From the NCBI RefSeq assembly GCF_003182135.1, contig NZ_QGTL01000008.1:248001-312000 (forward strand): a stretch of 64,000 nucleotides of DNA, in the 5' to 3' direction. The notes under the pieces are model-generated. The model saw only the letters and a program-made list of their open reading frames with translations. It did no database searches and was not told the origin of the DNA. Below, one piece after another: positions 36,543 through 45,462 of the stretch (the stretch's first letter is position 1; each line of letters begins with the position of its first letter). Source of the DNA: Nocardia neocaledoniensis. GTDB lineage: Bacteria; Actinomycetota; Actinomycetes; Mycobacteriales; Mycobacteriaceae. The translations under genes and the position numbers were made by a program.

Positions 36543-37969
36543 GTCCACCACGGTGTCGGCCGGTCGCGCTCCCAGTGCCGCTCCGCCTCGAGCTGCGCGG
36601 CCAGGGCGATCAGTGTCGGCTCAGCGTTCGCGGTGCCCATCAGCTGCGCGCCGATCGGCAGACCGGTGTCGGTGAACCCGGCGGGGACGTTCACGCTCGG
36701 CCAGCCGAGGACGTTCCACGGCCAGGTGAACGGGCACGCGCCGGTGATCAGGCCGTTGGTCGCGCCGACGCCGATGCCGTCGATCTCCTCGGCGCGCGGG
36801 GCCGGGGTGGCCGTGGTCGGTGCCAGCACCACGTCGTAGTCGTCGAAGAACGCGCCGATCCGCCGGTGCAGCAGTGGCTCCAGCATCCGGGCCGCGGTGA
36901 GCGCGGGACCGCTGAGCACTCGGCCGATGCGGGCGTTCGCCGTGGTCCGCGGGTCGACGACCGCCGCGGGCATGGACCGGTGCACCTTGCTGATCCCGCC
37001 GAGTGAGCGCGGCAGGAAGGAGGCGCCGATCAGCACGCCGTAGTGCAGATCGGCGATCGTCACCGTGTGGCCGAGGGCGCGCAGGGTGGTCGCCAGGTCG
37101 TGTACGGCCGCCGCGATCTGCGGGTCGAGGGCGGTGCGGGTCGCGGTGAACGGGATGCGCAGGGAGAGCGCGATTCTGAGTTTGCCCGGGTCGCGGCCCA
37201 CCGCCGCAGTCGCGTCGATCGGCGCAGGCGTGTGCAGGTCGCCGGGATGCGGCCCGGCGGCGAGGTCGAGCAGGAGCGCGGCGTCGCGCACGGTCCGCGC
37301 GAGCGGCCCGTTGACGGTGAGACCGTGGAACGCCTCGGGATGCGGCCAGGTGGAGATGCGGCCACGCTGGGGCTTGATGCCGACCAGATTGGTCCACGCG
37401 GCGGGAATGCGCACCGAGCCCGCGCCGTCGGAACCCAGTGCGGCGGGCACCAATCCGGCCGCGACCGCGGCCGCCGACCCGCCGGAGGAGCCGCCGGGCG
37501 TGCGGGTGCGGTCCCACGGATTGCGGGTGTGCCCGAAGGCGTCGCCACTGGTGAAGGGCAGCTGGCCGAGCTCGCAGGTGTTGCTCTTGCCCACGATCAC
37601 CGCGCCCGCCGCGCGCAGCCGTCGCACCGATTCGGCGTCGGCGGCGGCGGGCTCGAACTCGCCGCCGCAGCCGAAGGCAGTGACCTCCCCGGCGATGTCG
37701 GTGTCGTCCTTGACCGCGATCGGCACACCGAGCAGCGGTAACCGTGTCCCGGCCGCGCGGCGCGCGTCGGCCTCGGCGGCCTCCCGCAACGCGGCCTCGC
37801 GCCGCACCACGCGGAAGGCATTGAGGGTCGGCTGGGACGCCTCGATGCGGTCGAGCACGTCGGTGACGGCCGTGACGGAGGTGAGGTGGCCTTCGGCGAT
37901 GGCGGCGCTCAGTTCGGTGAGGCCGAGGTCGGCGGGGGAGTTCGGCGCGACGCGGTCGGGCACGGACAT
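36539..37969 (-). CDS. Amidase signature family enzyme (AmiA2-like)
   Basis: A 476-residue amide hydrolase with the Ser-Ser-Lys triad: the lysine in GVPIAVKDDTDIAG (near 86) and the serines in TPGGSSGGSAAAVAAG (near 160-175, catalytic GxG region DGAGSVRIPA). Substrates in this family are broad; the amiA2 assignment comes only from position between era and recO. The ATG at 37969 is preceded by GGAG. The gene is convergent with the PBP-fusion gene and divergent from an alpha/beta hydrolase. Confidence 0.82.
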   Translation of the reverse strand: MSVPDRVAPNSPADLGLTELSAAIAEGHLTSVTAVTDVLDRIEASQPTLNAFRVVRREAALREAAEADARRAAGTRLPLLGVPIAVKDDTDIAGEVTAFGCGGEFEPAAADAESVRRLRAAGAVIVGKSNTCELGQLPFTSGDAFGHTRNPWDRTRTPGGSSGGSAAAVAAGLVPAALGSDGAGSVRIPAAWTNLVGIKPQRGRISTWPHPEAFHGLTVNGPLARTVRDAALLLDLAAGPHPGDLHTPAPIDATAAVGRDPGKLRIALSLRIPFTATRTALDPQIAAAVHDLATTLRALGHTVTIADLHYGVLIGASFLPRSLGGISKVHRSMPAAVVDPRTTANARIGRVLSGPALTAARMLEPLLHRRIGAFFDDYDVVLAPTTATPAPRAEEIDGIGVGATNGLITGACPFTWPWNVLGWPSVNVPAGFTDTGLPIGAQLMGTANAEPTLIALAAQLEAERHWERDRPTPWWT

Positions 37970-38059
37970 GTGAGCTCCGTCTCTGCTGGTGGTGTGCTCG
38001 ACCGTAACCATGAACTGGTCGACCGTCCACATACCCTGGGTGGATTTCTGAGGCTAGAA

Positions 38060-38076
38060 ATACATTCGGTATGTAT
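38060..38076. promoter_or_regulatory. TetR-type operator upstream of the alpha/beta hydrolase
   Basis: ATACAT-TCGGT-ATGTAT is a perfect inverted repeat (6-base arms, 5-base spacer) in the amidase/hydrolase divergent gap, 43 bases before the hydrolase start. It is the natural site for the TetR encoded after the hydrolase. Confidence 0.6.
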
Positions 38077-38118
38077 GTAACAGTGGATAGGCCCAGCATT
38101 CGACCAGGGGAGGACCCC

Positions 38119-38985
38119 ATGGGAATCAGCTCAGCACTCGGCCCGGCGCACGACCGCACGCTCTCGTCCGGGCGTCTCCGCTATCACGACATCGGAACCG
38201 GATCGCCGGTCGTCTTCGTCCACGGCCTGCTCGTCAACGCCGATCTGTGGCGCGATGTCGTGCCCGGCCTCGTCGCGGCCGGACATCGCTGTCTCACGCC
38301 CGACTGGCCACTCGGCTCGCACACGATCCCGATGCCCGCGGCCGACCTCACGCCCACCGGCCTGGCCGATCTGATCGCCGAATTCCTCGACGCGCTCGAC
38401 CTCACCGATGTCACGATCGTCGCCAACGACACCGGTGGCGCGCTCACCCAGATCCTGATGACGCGGCACCCGGAGCGCATCGGCCGCGTGGTCCTGGCCG
38501 CCGTCGACTGCTACGAGGTCTTCCCGCCGAAGGCCTTCACGGCCCTGGTGCGCCTGGCGAAGATCCCCGGCGCGATCGCGCCGCTGCTCGCCCCGTTGCG
38601 CTGGCGACCCGCCCAGCGGTTGCCGCTCGCCTTCGGCTGGGTGACCAAACACGCACTGCCGCAACCGATCGCCGAGTCCTACCTCGGCCCCGCCCGGCGC
38701 GACCCCGCCATCAGGGCGGACCTGCGGCGTTTCGCCGCCGGCGTGGACGCGCGGCACACCCTCGCCGCCGCCGAACGCTTCGCCGAGATCGACCTGCCGG
38801 TGCTCGTCGTCTGGTCGACCGAGGACAAACTGTTCCCGATGGCGCTGGCCCATCGGCTGGTCGCCGACCTGCCGCGCGCGAGCCTGCGTACGGTCGGCGA
38901 TTCGTACACCTTCCTGCCCGAGGACCAGCCGGAGTTGCTCGCCGAACTGATCGTGGAGTTCACTCGGCTGCATGCAGCGCCGTAG
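38119..38985 (+). CDS. Alpha/beta-hydrolase fold protein
   Basis: The 288-residue protein has the oxyanion motif VVFVHGLLVNADLW (near 35), a nucleophile elbow VANDTGGALTQ with Asp in place of Ser (as in haloalkane dehalogenases and epoxide hydrolases), and the acid region VLVVWSTEDKLFP. The usual catalytic His segment near the end reads DSYTFLPEDQPE with no His. So catalysis is doubtful, or a different His serves. The ATG at 38119 has GGGGAGG ahead. The last 14 bases overlap the TetR gene, so they are co-expressed. Confidence 0.75.
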   Translation: MGISSALGPAHDRTLSSGRLRYHDIGTGSPVVFVHGLLVNADLWRDVVPGLVAAGHRCLTPDWPLGSHTIPMPAADLTPTGLADLIAEFLDALDLTDVTIVANDTGGALTQILMTRHPERIGRVVLAAVDCYEVFPPKAFTALVRLAKIPGAIAPLLAPLRWRPAQRLPLAFGWVTKHALPQPIAESYLGPARRDPAIRADLRRFAAGVDARHTLAAAERFAEIDLPVLVVWSTEDKLFPMALAHRLVADLPRASLRTVGDSYTFLPEDQPELLAELIVEFTRLHAAP

Positions 38986-39574
38986 TCAGGAGGACCGCTC
39001 CCGCACCACCCGAACCGCGCTCGAGCGGGCAGGCCGTGACCTGTTCGCCGAGCGCGGCTTCGCCGGCACGTCCGCCGAGCAGTTGGTGGCGGCCGCCGGC
39101 GTGACCCGCGGCGCCCTGCACCACCACTACGGCGACAAGCGCGGGCTGTTCCTCGCCGTGCTCGAACAGGTCGAGACCGAGGCCACCGCGGAGATCGCGG
39201 GCGCGATCGGCGCGGTGGACCCCGACGACGTGATCGCCGGCATGACCGCCGGGCTCGCGTGCTTCCTCGACATCTGCGGCCGCCCGGAGATGCTGCGCAT
39301 CGTCCTGATGGACGCTCCGACGGTCCTGGGCTGGCCGGCCTTCCGCGAGTTCGAATCCCGGCACGGCCTCGGCCTGCTCACCGCCGAACTCCAGCGCGCC
39401 GTCGACGCCGGCCTGGTCCCGGCGGTGCCGGTCCCGGTGCTGGCGCAACTGCTGCTCAGCGCGATCACCGAAGCCTCGCTCATCGTCGCCCACGCGGCCG
39501 ACCCCGACCGCGCCCGCGCGGAAACCCAGCACTCGCTGCTGCTGCTCATCACCGGCCTGCTCAGGCAGAGCTGA
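38972..39574 (+). CDS. TetR-family regulator
   Basis: A 200-residue repressor. The HTH spans about 12-60: ALERAGRDLFAERGFAGTSA, then VAAAGVTRGALHHHYGDKRG. The C-terminal domain is helical (MLRIVLMDAPTVLGWPAFRE), like the TetR_C subfamily paired with small hydrolases. It overlaps the hydrolase gene by 14 bases and probably controls it through the palindrome at 38060. Confidence 0.83.
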   Translation: MQRRSQEDRSRTTRTALERAGRDLFAERGFAGTSAEQLVAAAGVTRGALHHHYGDKRGLFLAVLEQVETEATAEIAGAIGAVDPDDVIAGMTAGLACFLDICGRPEMLRIVLMDAPTVLGWPAFREFESRHGLGLLTAELQRAVDAGLVPAVPVPVLAQLLLSAITEASLIVAHAADPDRARAETQHSLLLLITGLLRQS

Positions 39575-39619
39575 CGTGTCCGTGGGCACGGTGTCGGGTC
39601 GACGTGGAAGACTGGGCCC

Positions 39620-40387
39620 GTGCGGTTGTATCGGGATGAGGCGGTGGTGGTCCGTCAGCACAAGCTGGGCGAGGCCGATCGCATCGTCACGCTGCTGACC
39701 AGGCAACACGGGCTGGTGCGCGCGGTGGCCAAGGGGGTGCGGCGCACCAAGTCGAAGTTCGGGGCGCGGCTCGAGCCGTTCGCCTACATCGACGTGCAGC
39801 TGCATCCGGGACGCACCCTCGACATCGTCACCCAGGTGACCACCGTCGAGGCGTTCGCCGCCGACATCATCGACGACTACGGCCGCTACACCACCGCCTG
39901 CGCCATCCTCGAGACCGCCGAGCGTCTCGCCGGCGAGGAACGCGCGCCCGCCCCGAAACTGCACGCGCTCACCGCCAGCGCCCTGCGCGCCATCGCCGCC
40001 AAGCAGCGTCCGCACGAACTGATCCTCGACGCGTACCTGTTGCGCGCCATGGGTTTCGCCGGATGGGCGCCCGCGCTCGACGAATGCGCCCGCTGCGCCA
40101 CCCCGGGACCGCATCGCGCGTTCCACGTCGCGGCGGGCGGCGCGGTGTGTGTGCACTGCAGGCCGCCGGGCGCGAGCACCCCGGCCACCGGTGTGCTCGA
40201 CCTGCTCGTCGCCCTGTTGAAGGGGGAGTGGGACTACATCGCGGGTGTGCCCGATAATGTCCGCCGCCAGGCGAGTGGTCTGGTCGCCGCCCATCTGCAG
40301 TGGCATCTGGAACGCCAGTTGCGCACCTTGCCGCTGATCGAACGGTCCGTCGGCGCGGCGGTGGACCGGCCCGTCGTCGCCGGCTGA
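39620..40387 (+). CDS. recO: DNA repair protein RecO
   Basis: The 255-residue protein loads RecA at single-strand gaps within the RecFOR pathway. The N-terminal OB fold (RLYRDEAVVVRQHKLGEADR) is followed by VTLLTRQHGLVRAVAKGVRR, a helical middle and a four-cysteine zinc site (CARC near 159 and CVHC near 179). GTG start. It lies just upstream of uppS, as in mycobacteria. Confidence 0.93.
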   Translation: MRLYRDEAVVVRQHKLGEADRIVTLLTRQHGLVRAVAKGVRRTKSKFGARLEPFAYIDVQLHPGRTLDIVTQVTTVEAFAADIIDDYGRYTTACAILETAERLAGEERAPAPKLHALTASALRAIAAKQRPHELILDAYLLRAMGFAGWAPALDECARCATPGPHRAFHVAAGGAVCVHCRPPGASTPATGVLDLLVALLKGEWDYIAGVPDNVRRQASGLVAAHLQWHLERQLRTLPLIERSVGAAVDRPVVAG

Positions 40388-40429
40388 TCGCGCCGCCCGC
40401 GGACCGGCGCCCGGCGGCCATCAGGCAGG

Positions 40430-41242
40430 ATGGACGCCGTGATCCTGCGTCGTGACTCATCCACCGCGAGCAAGACGGCCCGCGACATCCGCCCGCCGTC
40501 GCAGCACCCCTCCGGCGCGCGCCCGCCCGCGATCCCGCCGGAGCTGGTGCCCAACCACGTCGCGCTGGTGATGGACGGCAACGGCCGCTGGGCGCAGGAG
40601 CGTGGCCTGCCGCGCACCGCGGGGCACGAACGCGGCGAGGCCGTGCTCATGGACGCGGTCGAAGGGTCCATCGAGATCGGCGTCAAGTGGCTGTCGGCCT
40701 ACGCCTTCTCCACCGAGAACTGGCGCCGCAGCCCCGACGAGGTCCGTTTCCTGATGGGCTTCAACCGCGACGTCATCCGCCGCCGCCGCGACGAGATGCA
40801 CGAGATGGGTGTGCGGGTGCGCTGGGCGGGACGCCGACCGCGCCTGTGGCGCAGCGTGATCAAGGAGCTCGAGGTCGCCGAGGAACTCACCAAGGACAAC
40901 GACGTGATGACGCTGACCATGTGCGTCAACTACGGCGGCCGGGCCGAGATCGCCGACGCCGCACGGGAGATCGCGCGCCGGGTGGCCGCGGGGGAGATCG
41001 ATCCGGAGAAGATCGACGAGGCCACCGTCGCTCGGTACCTCGACGAACCCGACATGCCCGATGTCGACCTGTTCCTGCGCCCGTCGGGGGAGTTCCGCAG
41101 CTCGAACTTCCTCATCTGGCAGGCCGCCTACGCCGAATTCGTCTACCAGGACACGCTTTTCCCCGATTTCGACCGGCGTAACCTGTGGGACGCGTGCCTG
41201 GAATACGCCAAGCGCGATCGTCGCTTCGGCGGCACCAAATGA
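40430..41242 (+). CDS. uppS: Long-chain Z-prenyl (decaprenyl) diphosphate synthase
   Basis: A cis-prenyltransferase that makes the lipid carrier for peptidoglycan and arabinogalactan. The 270 residues contain HVALVMDGNGRWAQERGLPR, then the catalytic Asp region, WLSAYAFSTENWRRSP, and the end DLFLRPSGEFRSSNFLIWQA with FVYQDTLFPDF. About 40 N-terminal residues before NHVALVMDG are variable. ATG at 40430, with a GTG at 40439 as alternative. The stop overlaps the next start (ATGA). A mycobacterial homologue is Rv2361c, a decaprenyl diphosphate synthase. Confidence 0.93.
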   Translation: MDAVILRRDSSTASKTARDIRPPSQHPSGARPPAIPPELVPNHVALVMDGNGRWAQERGLPRTAGHERGEAVLMDAVEGSIEIGVKWLSAYAFSTENWRRSPDEVRFLMGFNRDVIRRRRDEMHEMGVRVRWAGRRPRLWRSVIKELEVAEELTKDNDVMTLTMCVNYGGRAEIADAAREIARRVAAGEIDPEKIDEATVARYLDEPDMPDVDLFLRPSGEFRSSNFLIWQAAYAEFVYQDTLFPDFDRRNLWDACLEYAKRDRRFGGTK

Positions 41243-41670
41243 GCGACGGAGCCGACATGGACGCTGCGGTCACCCCCGACCTCGACCTGCAGGCGCGCAC
41301 CGGCGCCTGCCTGCAGATGCAGGACATCGATGTGCGCGTCGACGCCGACGGCTCGCTCGGCTTCGAGTACGACGGCGCGCTGTGCTCGATCCGCGCCGTC
41401 ACCCTGGCGCCCGGCCTCACCGTGCTGTCGCTGACCAGCGTGCTGGCCTGGGACCGCCCCCTCAAGCCGCAGCTGCACAAGCGGGTCGCCGAGCGCAACA
41501 ATGAGATGCAGTTCGGCTCGGTCACGCTGATCGGGCGCGGCAAACTGGGTGATGTGATCCTGCGCTACACGTTCCCCGCCGAGGGCCTCGACGACAGCGC
41601 GCTCACCACCATGCTGCTGCTCACGCTGTCGGGCGCGAGCAAAGCCCGGCAGGGTCTGCTCGCGCCGTAG
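41239..41670 (+). CDS. YbjN/T3SS-chaperone-like fold protein
   Basis: The 143-residue protein has the alternating pattern seen in the YbjN-like group: DVRVDADGSLGFEYDGALCS, VLSLTSVLAWDRPLK, EMQFGSVTLIGRGKLGDVIL, then SALTTMLLLTLSGASKA. It is probably a small cytosolic helper of unknown role. The ATG overlaps the uppS stop (ATGA), which implies co-translation with the lipid-carrier synthase. Confidence 0.6.
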   Translation: MSDGADMDAAVTPDLDLQARTGACLQMQDIDVRVDADGSLGFEYDGALCSIRAVTLAPGLTVLSLTSVLAWDRPLKPQLHKRVAERNNEMQFGSVTLIGRGKLGDVILRYTFPAEGLDDSALTTMLLLTLSGASKARQGLLAP

Positions 41671-41673
41671 GCG

Positions 41674-42417
41674 TCAGCTGCTGGGCTTCCAGGTGATCTT
41701 GCCGCCCTGGAAATCCTGGGCCTTGCCGCCCTGGTAGTCGTACTCGTCGCTGGTGGGGTAGCCGTAGCGGCCGCCCTCGGCGCCCGCGCGGATCCAGTCG
41801 GCCTGGATGCTGCCCCAGACCGCGTGCGCGCCGGTGGCCGAGGTCCAGTAGATGGCGCCGGTCGGGAACATGCTGAACTGGCCGTCGCCCTTGCCCGCCT
41901 TGGCGACATCGCTGAGCGGGAAGCCCAGCGGGCTCGACTCCCAGCCGAGCGCGGCCCACTTGTCCCGGATCGGACCGCTGATCTCGTGCGCGCCGGTGCC
42001 GACGGACCAGTAGATCGAGCCCTTCTGGAAGTGGTTGAACCGACCCGCGCCGTTCGGCGTCGACTGCTCACGAGTGACCGGGTAGCCGAGCTTGCCCGAC
42101 TCGTTGCCGTGCTGGGCGAACTTGTCCCTGATCTGCCCGGCGACGGTGTTGGCGTTGGTGTCGGGGTGCCAGTAGATGGCCGCGTTGTTGGCGAAGGTCT
42201 GGTACTTGCCGCCGACGGCGGCATCGGATTCGGGGGAGGTGGGATCGCCGAGCGCGGCGCCGCCCGCCTGGTCGTACTCGACCTCGATCGCGCCGCCCAC
42301 CTCGAACCCGCCGATCATGCGTGCCTGTGCGGTGCCCGCGACGGCCGCGGGCAGGACGAGGGCGGCCGCGAGCGCGGCGACGGTGCGTGATCGAAGGTGT
42401 CGACGGTGAAATGCCAC
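41674..42417 (-). CDS. Secreted LGFP-repeat cell-wall protein
   Basis: The 247-residue protein has an Arg-rich start and Ala/Leu signal peptide (residues 1-32, cleavage after AQA), then about three to four LGFP repeats. Each repeat has IYWxxxTGAH or similar and L-G-[FY]-P: SGKLGYPVTREQS, SSPLGFPLSDVA, GGRYGYPTSDEYD. LGFP repeats are thought to hold proteins to the mycolyl-arabinogalactan wall in Corynebacteriales. No catalytic domain is attached. It is convergent with the YbjN-like gene, with only 3 bases between stops. Confidence 0.85.
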   Translation of the reverse strand: MAFHRRHLRSRTVAALAAALVLPAAVAGTAQARMIGGFEVGGAIEVEYDQAGGAALGDPTSPESDAAVGGKYQTFANNAAIYWHPDTNANTVAGQIRDKFAQHGNESGKLGYPVTREQSTPNGAGRFNHFQKGSIYWSVGTGAHEISGPIRDKWAALGWESSPLGFPLSDVAKAGKGDGQFSMFPTGAIYWTSATGAHAVWGSIQADWIRAGAEGGRYGYPTSDEYDYQGGKAQDFQGGKITWKPSS

Positions 42418-42523
42418 AGGAAACTCCCTGGTCGATTCGTTTTTCGGTGATTTTCGGCGCTAGACCCCGACCGGCACCGCACCCGAACCTACCCGTTCGT
42501 TCCCGCTCATAACAGTGACGTTT

Positions 42524-43132
42524 CTAACCCCGGGCGACCGGTCTGATGCCCAGCATCAGTTCCACCCCGCGCGCGAAGTCGTCCGGATTCACGTCCTCGA
42601 GCAGCAGGTGCTGGAGCATGAAGCCGGGCAGGAAACTGATCATCGACTTGGCCATCGCGTCCACGTCGGCATCCGGCGGGATCCAGCCGAGCTCGCGCAT
42701 GCGCACCGCGTACTCACGCCACAGCTCGCGCATGCCGGCGATGGCGGCCCGCACCGGGACGCTCGCCTCCGGTTGGACCATCGCCATCGCCCAGGCCTGC
42801 GGCGCCAGTCGCAGCGGACCGTCGGGTCCGCCGCGCTTGATCACCTCCGAGGTCACCAGCCGCACGACCTCGGCGGGGGTGGGGGCCTGTTCGCTGCGGA
42901 TGATCTCGGCCATGCGCCCGCGCAACGGTGTCATCGTCTCCAGGATCAGCGCGAAGATGATGTCGTTCTTGCTCGCGAAGTACCGGTAGACCGCCCCCGC
43001 GGACAGCCCGGCCTCGGCGAAGACGTCCTGCATCGACGTCTCGTGGAACCCCTTGCGCGTGAAGCAGCGCTGCGCGGCCTCGAGGATCTGTTTGCGGCGG
43101 CGTTCCAGGTGCTCTTCGCTGACTCGAGGCAT
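42524..43132 (-). CDS. TetR-family regulator
   Basis: A 202-residue repressor. The HTH is read as RRKQILEAAQRCFTRKGFHE, then MQDVFAEAGLSAGAVYRYFA (residues 12-55). The C-terminal domain ends FARGVELMLGIRPVARG, the usual DUF/TetR_C_6-like shape. It is divergent from a membrane protein gene across 101 bases with two inverted operator copies, so it probably represses that gene and itself. Confidence 0.85.
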   Translation of the reverse strand: MPRVSEEHLERRRKQILEAAQRCFTRKGFHETSMQDVFAEAGLSAGAVYRYFASKNDIIFALILETMTPLRGRMAEIIRSEQAPTPAEVVRLVTSEVIKRGGPDGPLRLAPQAWAMAMVQPEASVPVRAAIAGMRELWREYAVRMRELGWIPPDADVDAMAKSMISFLPGFMLQHLLLEDVNPDDFARGVELMLGIRPVARG

Positions 43133-43146
43133 GGTTCCAAAATAAA

Positions 43147-43217
43147 ACGAATATCCGTTCTTGACAAGCGACGGTCGTCGGTGTCACCGTTGACCCAATA
43201 AAAGAACGAACATTCGC
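43147..43217. promoter_or_regulatory. Inverted operator pair between TetR and membrane protein gene
   Basis: ACGAATATCCGTTCT (43147-43161) and AGAACGAACATTCGC (43203-43217) are 12/15 matches in opposite orientation, one near each divergent start codon. A TTGACA hexamer lies at 43161-43166 and TTGACC at 43190-43195. Confidence 0.55.
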
Positions 43218-43233
43218 TTTAAGGGAGAATGTC

Positions 43234-44205
43234 ATGTCGATCACCCGACGAGCAGTCGCGCTCGGTCTCGCGGCCACCCTGCTGCAGGCGCTGCTCCTGA
43301 TCGCCTTCGCCTGGCCCGCTGTCAACCTCGCGCCGCGTGATCTGCCCATCGCGGTCAGCGGCCCGCAAGCCACCCAGCTCAGCATGCAGCTGCACCAGCG
43401 CAGCCCCGACGCCTTCAGCATCACCACCCTCGCCGACGCCGACGCGGCCCGCACGGCGCTGGCCGACAACGAGATCTACGGCGCGATCGTCACCGGCGAC
43501 GGCGCCCCCAGGGTTCTGATCGCCTCCGCTGCCTCGCCCGCGGTCGCCCAGCAGCTCACCGCCGTGGCCCAGCAGCTCGGCGGCGCGACCCCCGCCCCGG
43601 TCGAGGACGTGGTCGCGACCGATCCCGACGATCCGCGCGGCGCCGGCTTCGGATCGATGGTGCTGCCCCTGGTGATGTCGGGCATCGCCGCGGGTGTGCT
43701 GCTCACGCTGCTGGTGTCCACGCTCGGTGGTCGACTCGTCGGGCTGGTCACCTTCGCCGTGGCGGGCGGCCTGCTCAGCACCCTCGTGTTCCACACCTGG
43801 CTGTCGATCGTGCCCGGCTCCTACCTGGAACTGTCGGCCATCGCGGGCCTGTCCGCCTTCGCCGTCGCCACCACGATCGTCGGTCTGGCCGCCGCCATCG
43901 GGCGCGCCGGGATCGGTCTCGGCGCGCTGACGATGCTGCTGATCGGCAACCCGTTCTCCGCGGCCACCTCGGCGCCGGAACTGCTGCCCCAGCCCTGGGG
44001 CACGATCGGCCAGCTGTGCCCGCCCGGTGCCGCGGCCTCGCTGATGCGCGCGGTCGCCTACTTCGACGGCGCCGGTGCGCTCGCTCCGCTCGCCGTCCTG
44101 CTGACCTGGTCGGCTGCCGGTCTCGCCCTCCTCGGCGTCGGCGCCCTGCGCTCGCGTCGACCGGTCGTCGAGGGCGGGCCCGAGCGGGTGGCGGTCTCGG
44201 CCTGA
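43234..44205 (+). CDS. Multi-helix membrane protein, ABC-2/Pip-like
   Basis: The 323-residue protein has one N-terminal helix (LGLAATLLQALLLIAFAW), an external domain of about 100 residues that contains PRDLPIAVSGPQATQLSMQL, and about six C-terminal helices from residue 140. This matches the Pip/YhgE or ABC-2 permease layout in which a large outer loop follows helix 1. No ATPase partner is next to it. It may export a lipid or drug under control of the divergent TetR. The ATG is preceded by AAGGGAG. Confidence 0.6.
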   Translation: MSITRRAVALGLAATLLQALLLIAFAWPAVNLAPRDLPIAVSGPQATQLSMQLHQRSPDAFSITTLADADAARTALADNEIYGAIVTGDGAPRVLIASAASPAVAQQLTAVAQQLGGATPAPVEDVVATDPDDPRGAGFGSMVLPLVMSGIAAGVLLTLLVSTLGGRLVGLVTFAVAGGLLSTLVFHTWLSIVPGSYLELSAIAGLSAFAVATTIVGLAAAIGRAGIGLGALTMLLIGNPFSAATSAPELLPQPWGTIGQLCPPGAAASLMRAVAYFDGAGALAPLAVLLTWSAAGLALLGVGALRSRRPVVEGGPERVAVSA

Positions 44206-44220
44206 TCGGCGCGACACGCA

Positions 44221-44249
44221 CGAAAACCCGGGCACAGCCCGGGTTTTCG
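44221..44249. terminator. Bidirectional stem-loop terminator
   Basis: A perfect 13-bp stem (44221-44233 with 44237-44249) with a 3-base loop has A and T runs in the arms (CGAAAACCC/GGGTTTTCG). It lies between the convergent membrane protein and thiolase genes. Confidence 0.8.
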
Positions 44250-44262
44250 CGTGTGTTCTGGG

Positions 44263-45462
44263 TCAGCGGGTGGCGATGAGGGCCGACCCGTGGCCGAACA
44301 GGCCCTGGTTGACCGCGATGCCGGCGCGGGCATCGGCCACCTGGCGGCCGTCGGCCTGCCCGCGCAACTGCCAGGTCAGCTCGCACACCTGGGCGATCGC
44401 CTGGGCGGGGATCGCCTCGCCGAAGCAGGCCAGGCCGCCGCTGGGGTTCACCGGCACCCGGCCGCCGAGGGTGGTCGCGCCGCTGCGCAGCAGTTCCTCC
44501 GCGCCACCGGTCTCGCACAGGCCGATGTCCTCGTACCAGTCCAGCTCCAACGCGGTGGACAGGTCGTAGACCTCCGCGAACGACAGCTCGTCGGGGCCGA
44601 GCCCGGCTTCCTCGTAGGCCGCGTGCGCGAGATCGGAGCGGAACGGACGCTCCGGCGGCGCCACGGCCACCGCGGAGTCCGTCGCGAAATCCGGCAGGTC
44701 GAGCACGGTCTTCGGGAAGGTGGGCGTGACGGTCGAGAGCGCCCGGATGCGCACCGGTTCGGCGATGCCGTGCTTGCGCGCGTAGTCCATCGAGGTCAGC
44801 ACCAGGGCCGCGCCGCCGTCGCTGGTCGCGCAGATGTCGAGCAGCCGCAACGGGTCCGAGACGATCGCCGAGGCGGCGACGTCCTCGGCCGTCACCTCTT
44901 TGCGGTAGCGGGCGTACGGGTTGTTCAGGCCGTGCTTGGCGTTCTTCACCTTGACGGCGGCGAAGTCCTCGAGCGTGGCACCGTGCAGCGCCATCCGCCT
45001 GCGGGCGTACAGCGCGAAGTAGATGGGGTTGGTCGCGCCGAGCAGGTGGAAACGCAACCAGTCCGGGTCGTCGCGGCGTTCGCCGCCGACCGGCTGGAAG
45101 AACCCCTTCGGGGTGGTGTCGGCGCCGACCACCAGGGCCACATCGGTGAGCCCGGCCAGGATCTGCGCGCGGGCGTTGGCGATGGCCTGGGCGCCCGAGG
45201 CGCAGGCCGCGTAGCTGCTCGAGATCCGCGCGCCCGACCAGCCGAGGGCCTGGGCGAAGGTCGCGCCCGCGACGAAGCCCGGGTACCCGTTGCGGATGGT
45301 GTCGGCGCCGGCGATGTAGCCGACGTCGCGGTGGTCGATTCCCGCGTCCGCCAGTGCGGCTCGGGCGGCGACCAGTCCGTACTCGACGAAGTTGCGGCCC
45401 CACTTGCCCCACTGGTGCATGCCCGCACCGAGGACGGCGATATCGCGATTCGTGTCAGGCAT
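44263..45462 (-). CDS. Thiolase-like lipid-transfer protein (Ltp/SCP2 group)
   Basis: The 399-residue protein has the thiolase fold: N-terminal DIAVLGAGMHQWGKWG, the nucleophile region SSSYAACASGAQAIANAR (Cys near 88), YDLSTALELDW, and the C-terminal VNPSGGLACFGEAIPAQAI (SGG and Cys). Relatives pair with a DUF35 OB-fold partner and act in steroid side-chain breakdown as thiolase or retro-aldolase (Ltp2-type). Here the DUF35 gene lies directly upstream and overlaps by 8 bases. Acyl-CoA substrate and direction of reaction are not readable. Confidence 0.82.
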   Translation of the reverse strand: MPDTNRDIAVLGAGMHQWGKWGRNFVEYGLVAARAALADAGIDHRDVGYIAGADTIRNGYPGFVAGATFAQALGWSGARISSSYAACASGAQAIANARAQILAGLTDVALVVGADTTPKGFFQPVGGERRDDPDWLRFHLLGATNPIYFALYARRRMALHGATLEDFAAVKVKNAKHGLNNPYARYRKEVTAEDVAASAIVSDPLRLLDICATSDGGAALVLTSMDYARKHGIAEPVRIRALSTVTPTFPKTVLDLPDFATDSAVAVAPPERPFRSDLAHAAYEEAGLGPDELSFAEVYDLSTALELDWYEDIGLCETGGAEELLRSGATTLGGRVPVNPSGGLACFGEAIPAQAIAQVCELTWQLRGQADGRQVADARAGIAVNQGLFGHGSALIATR

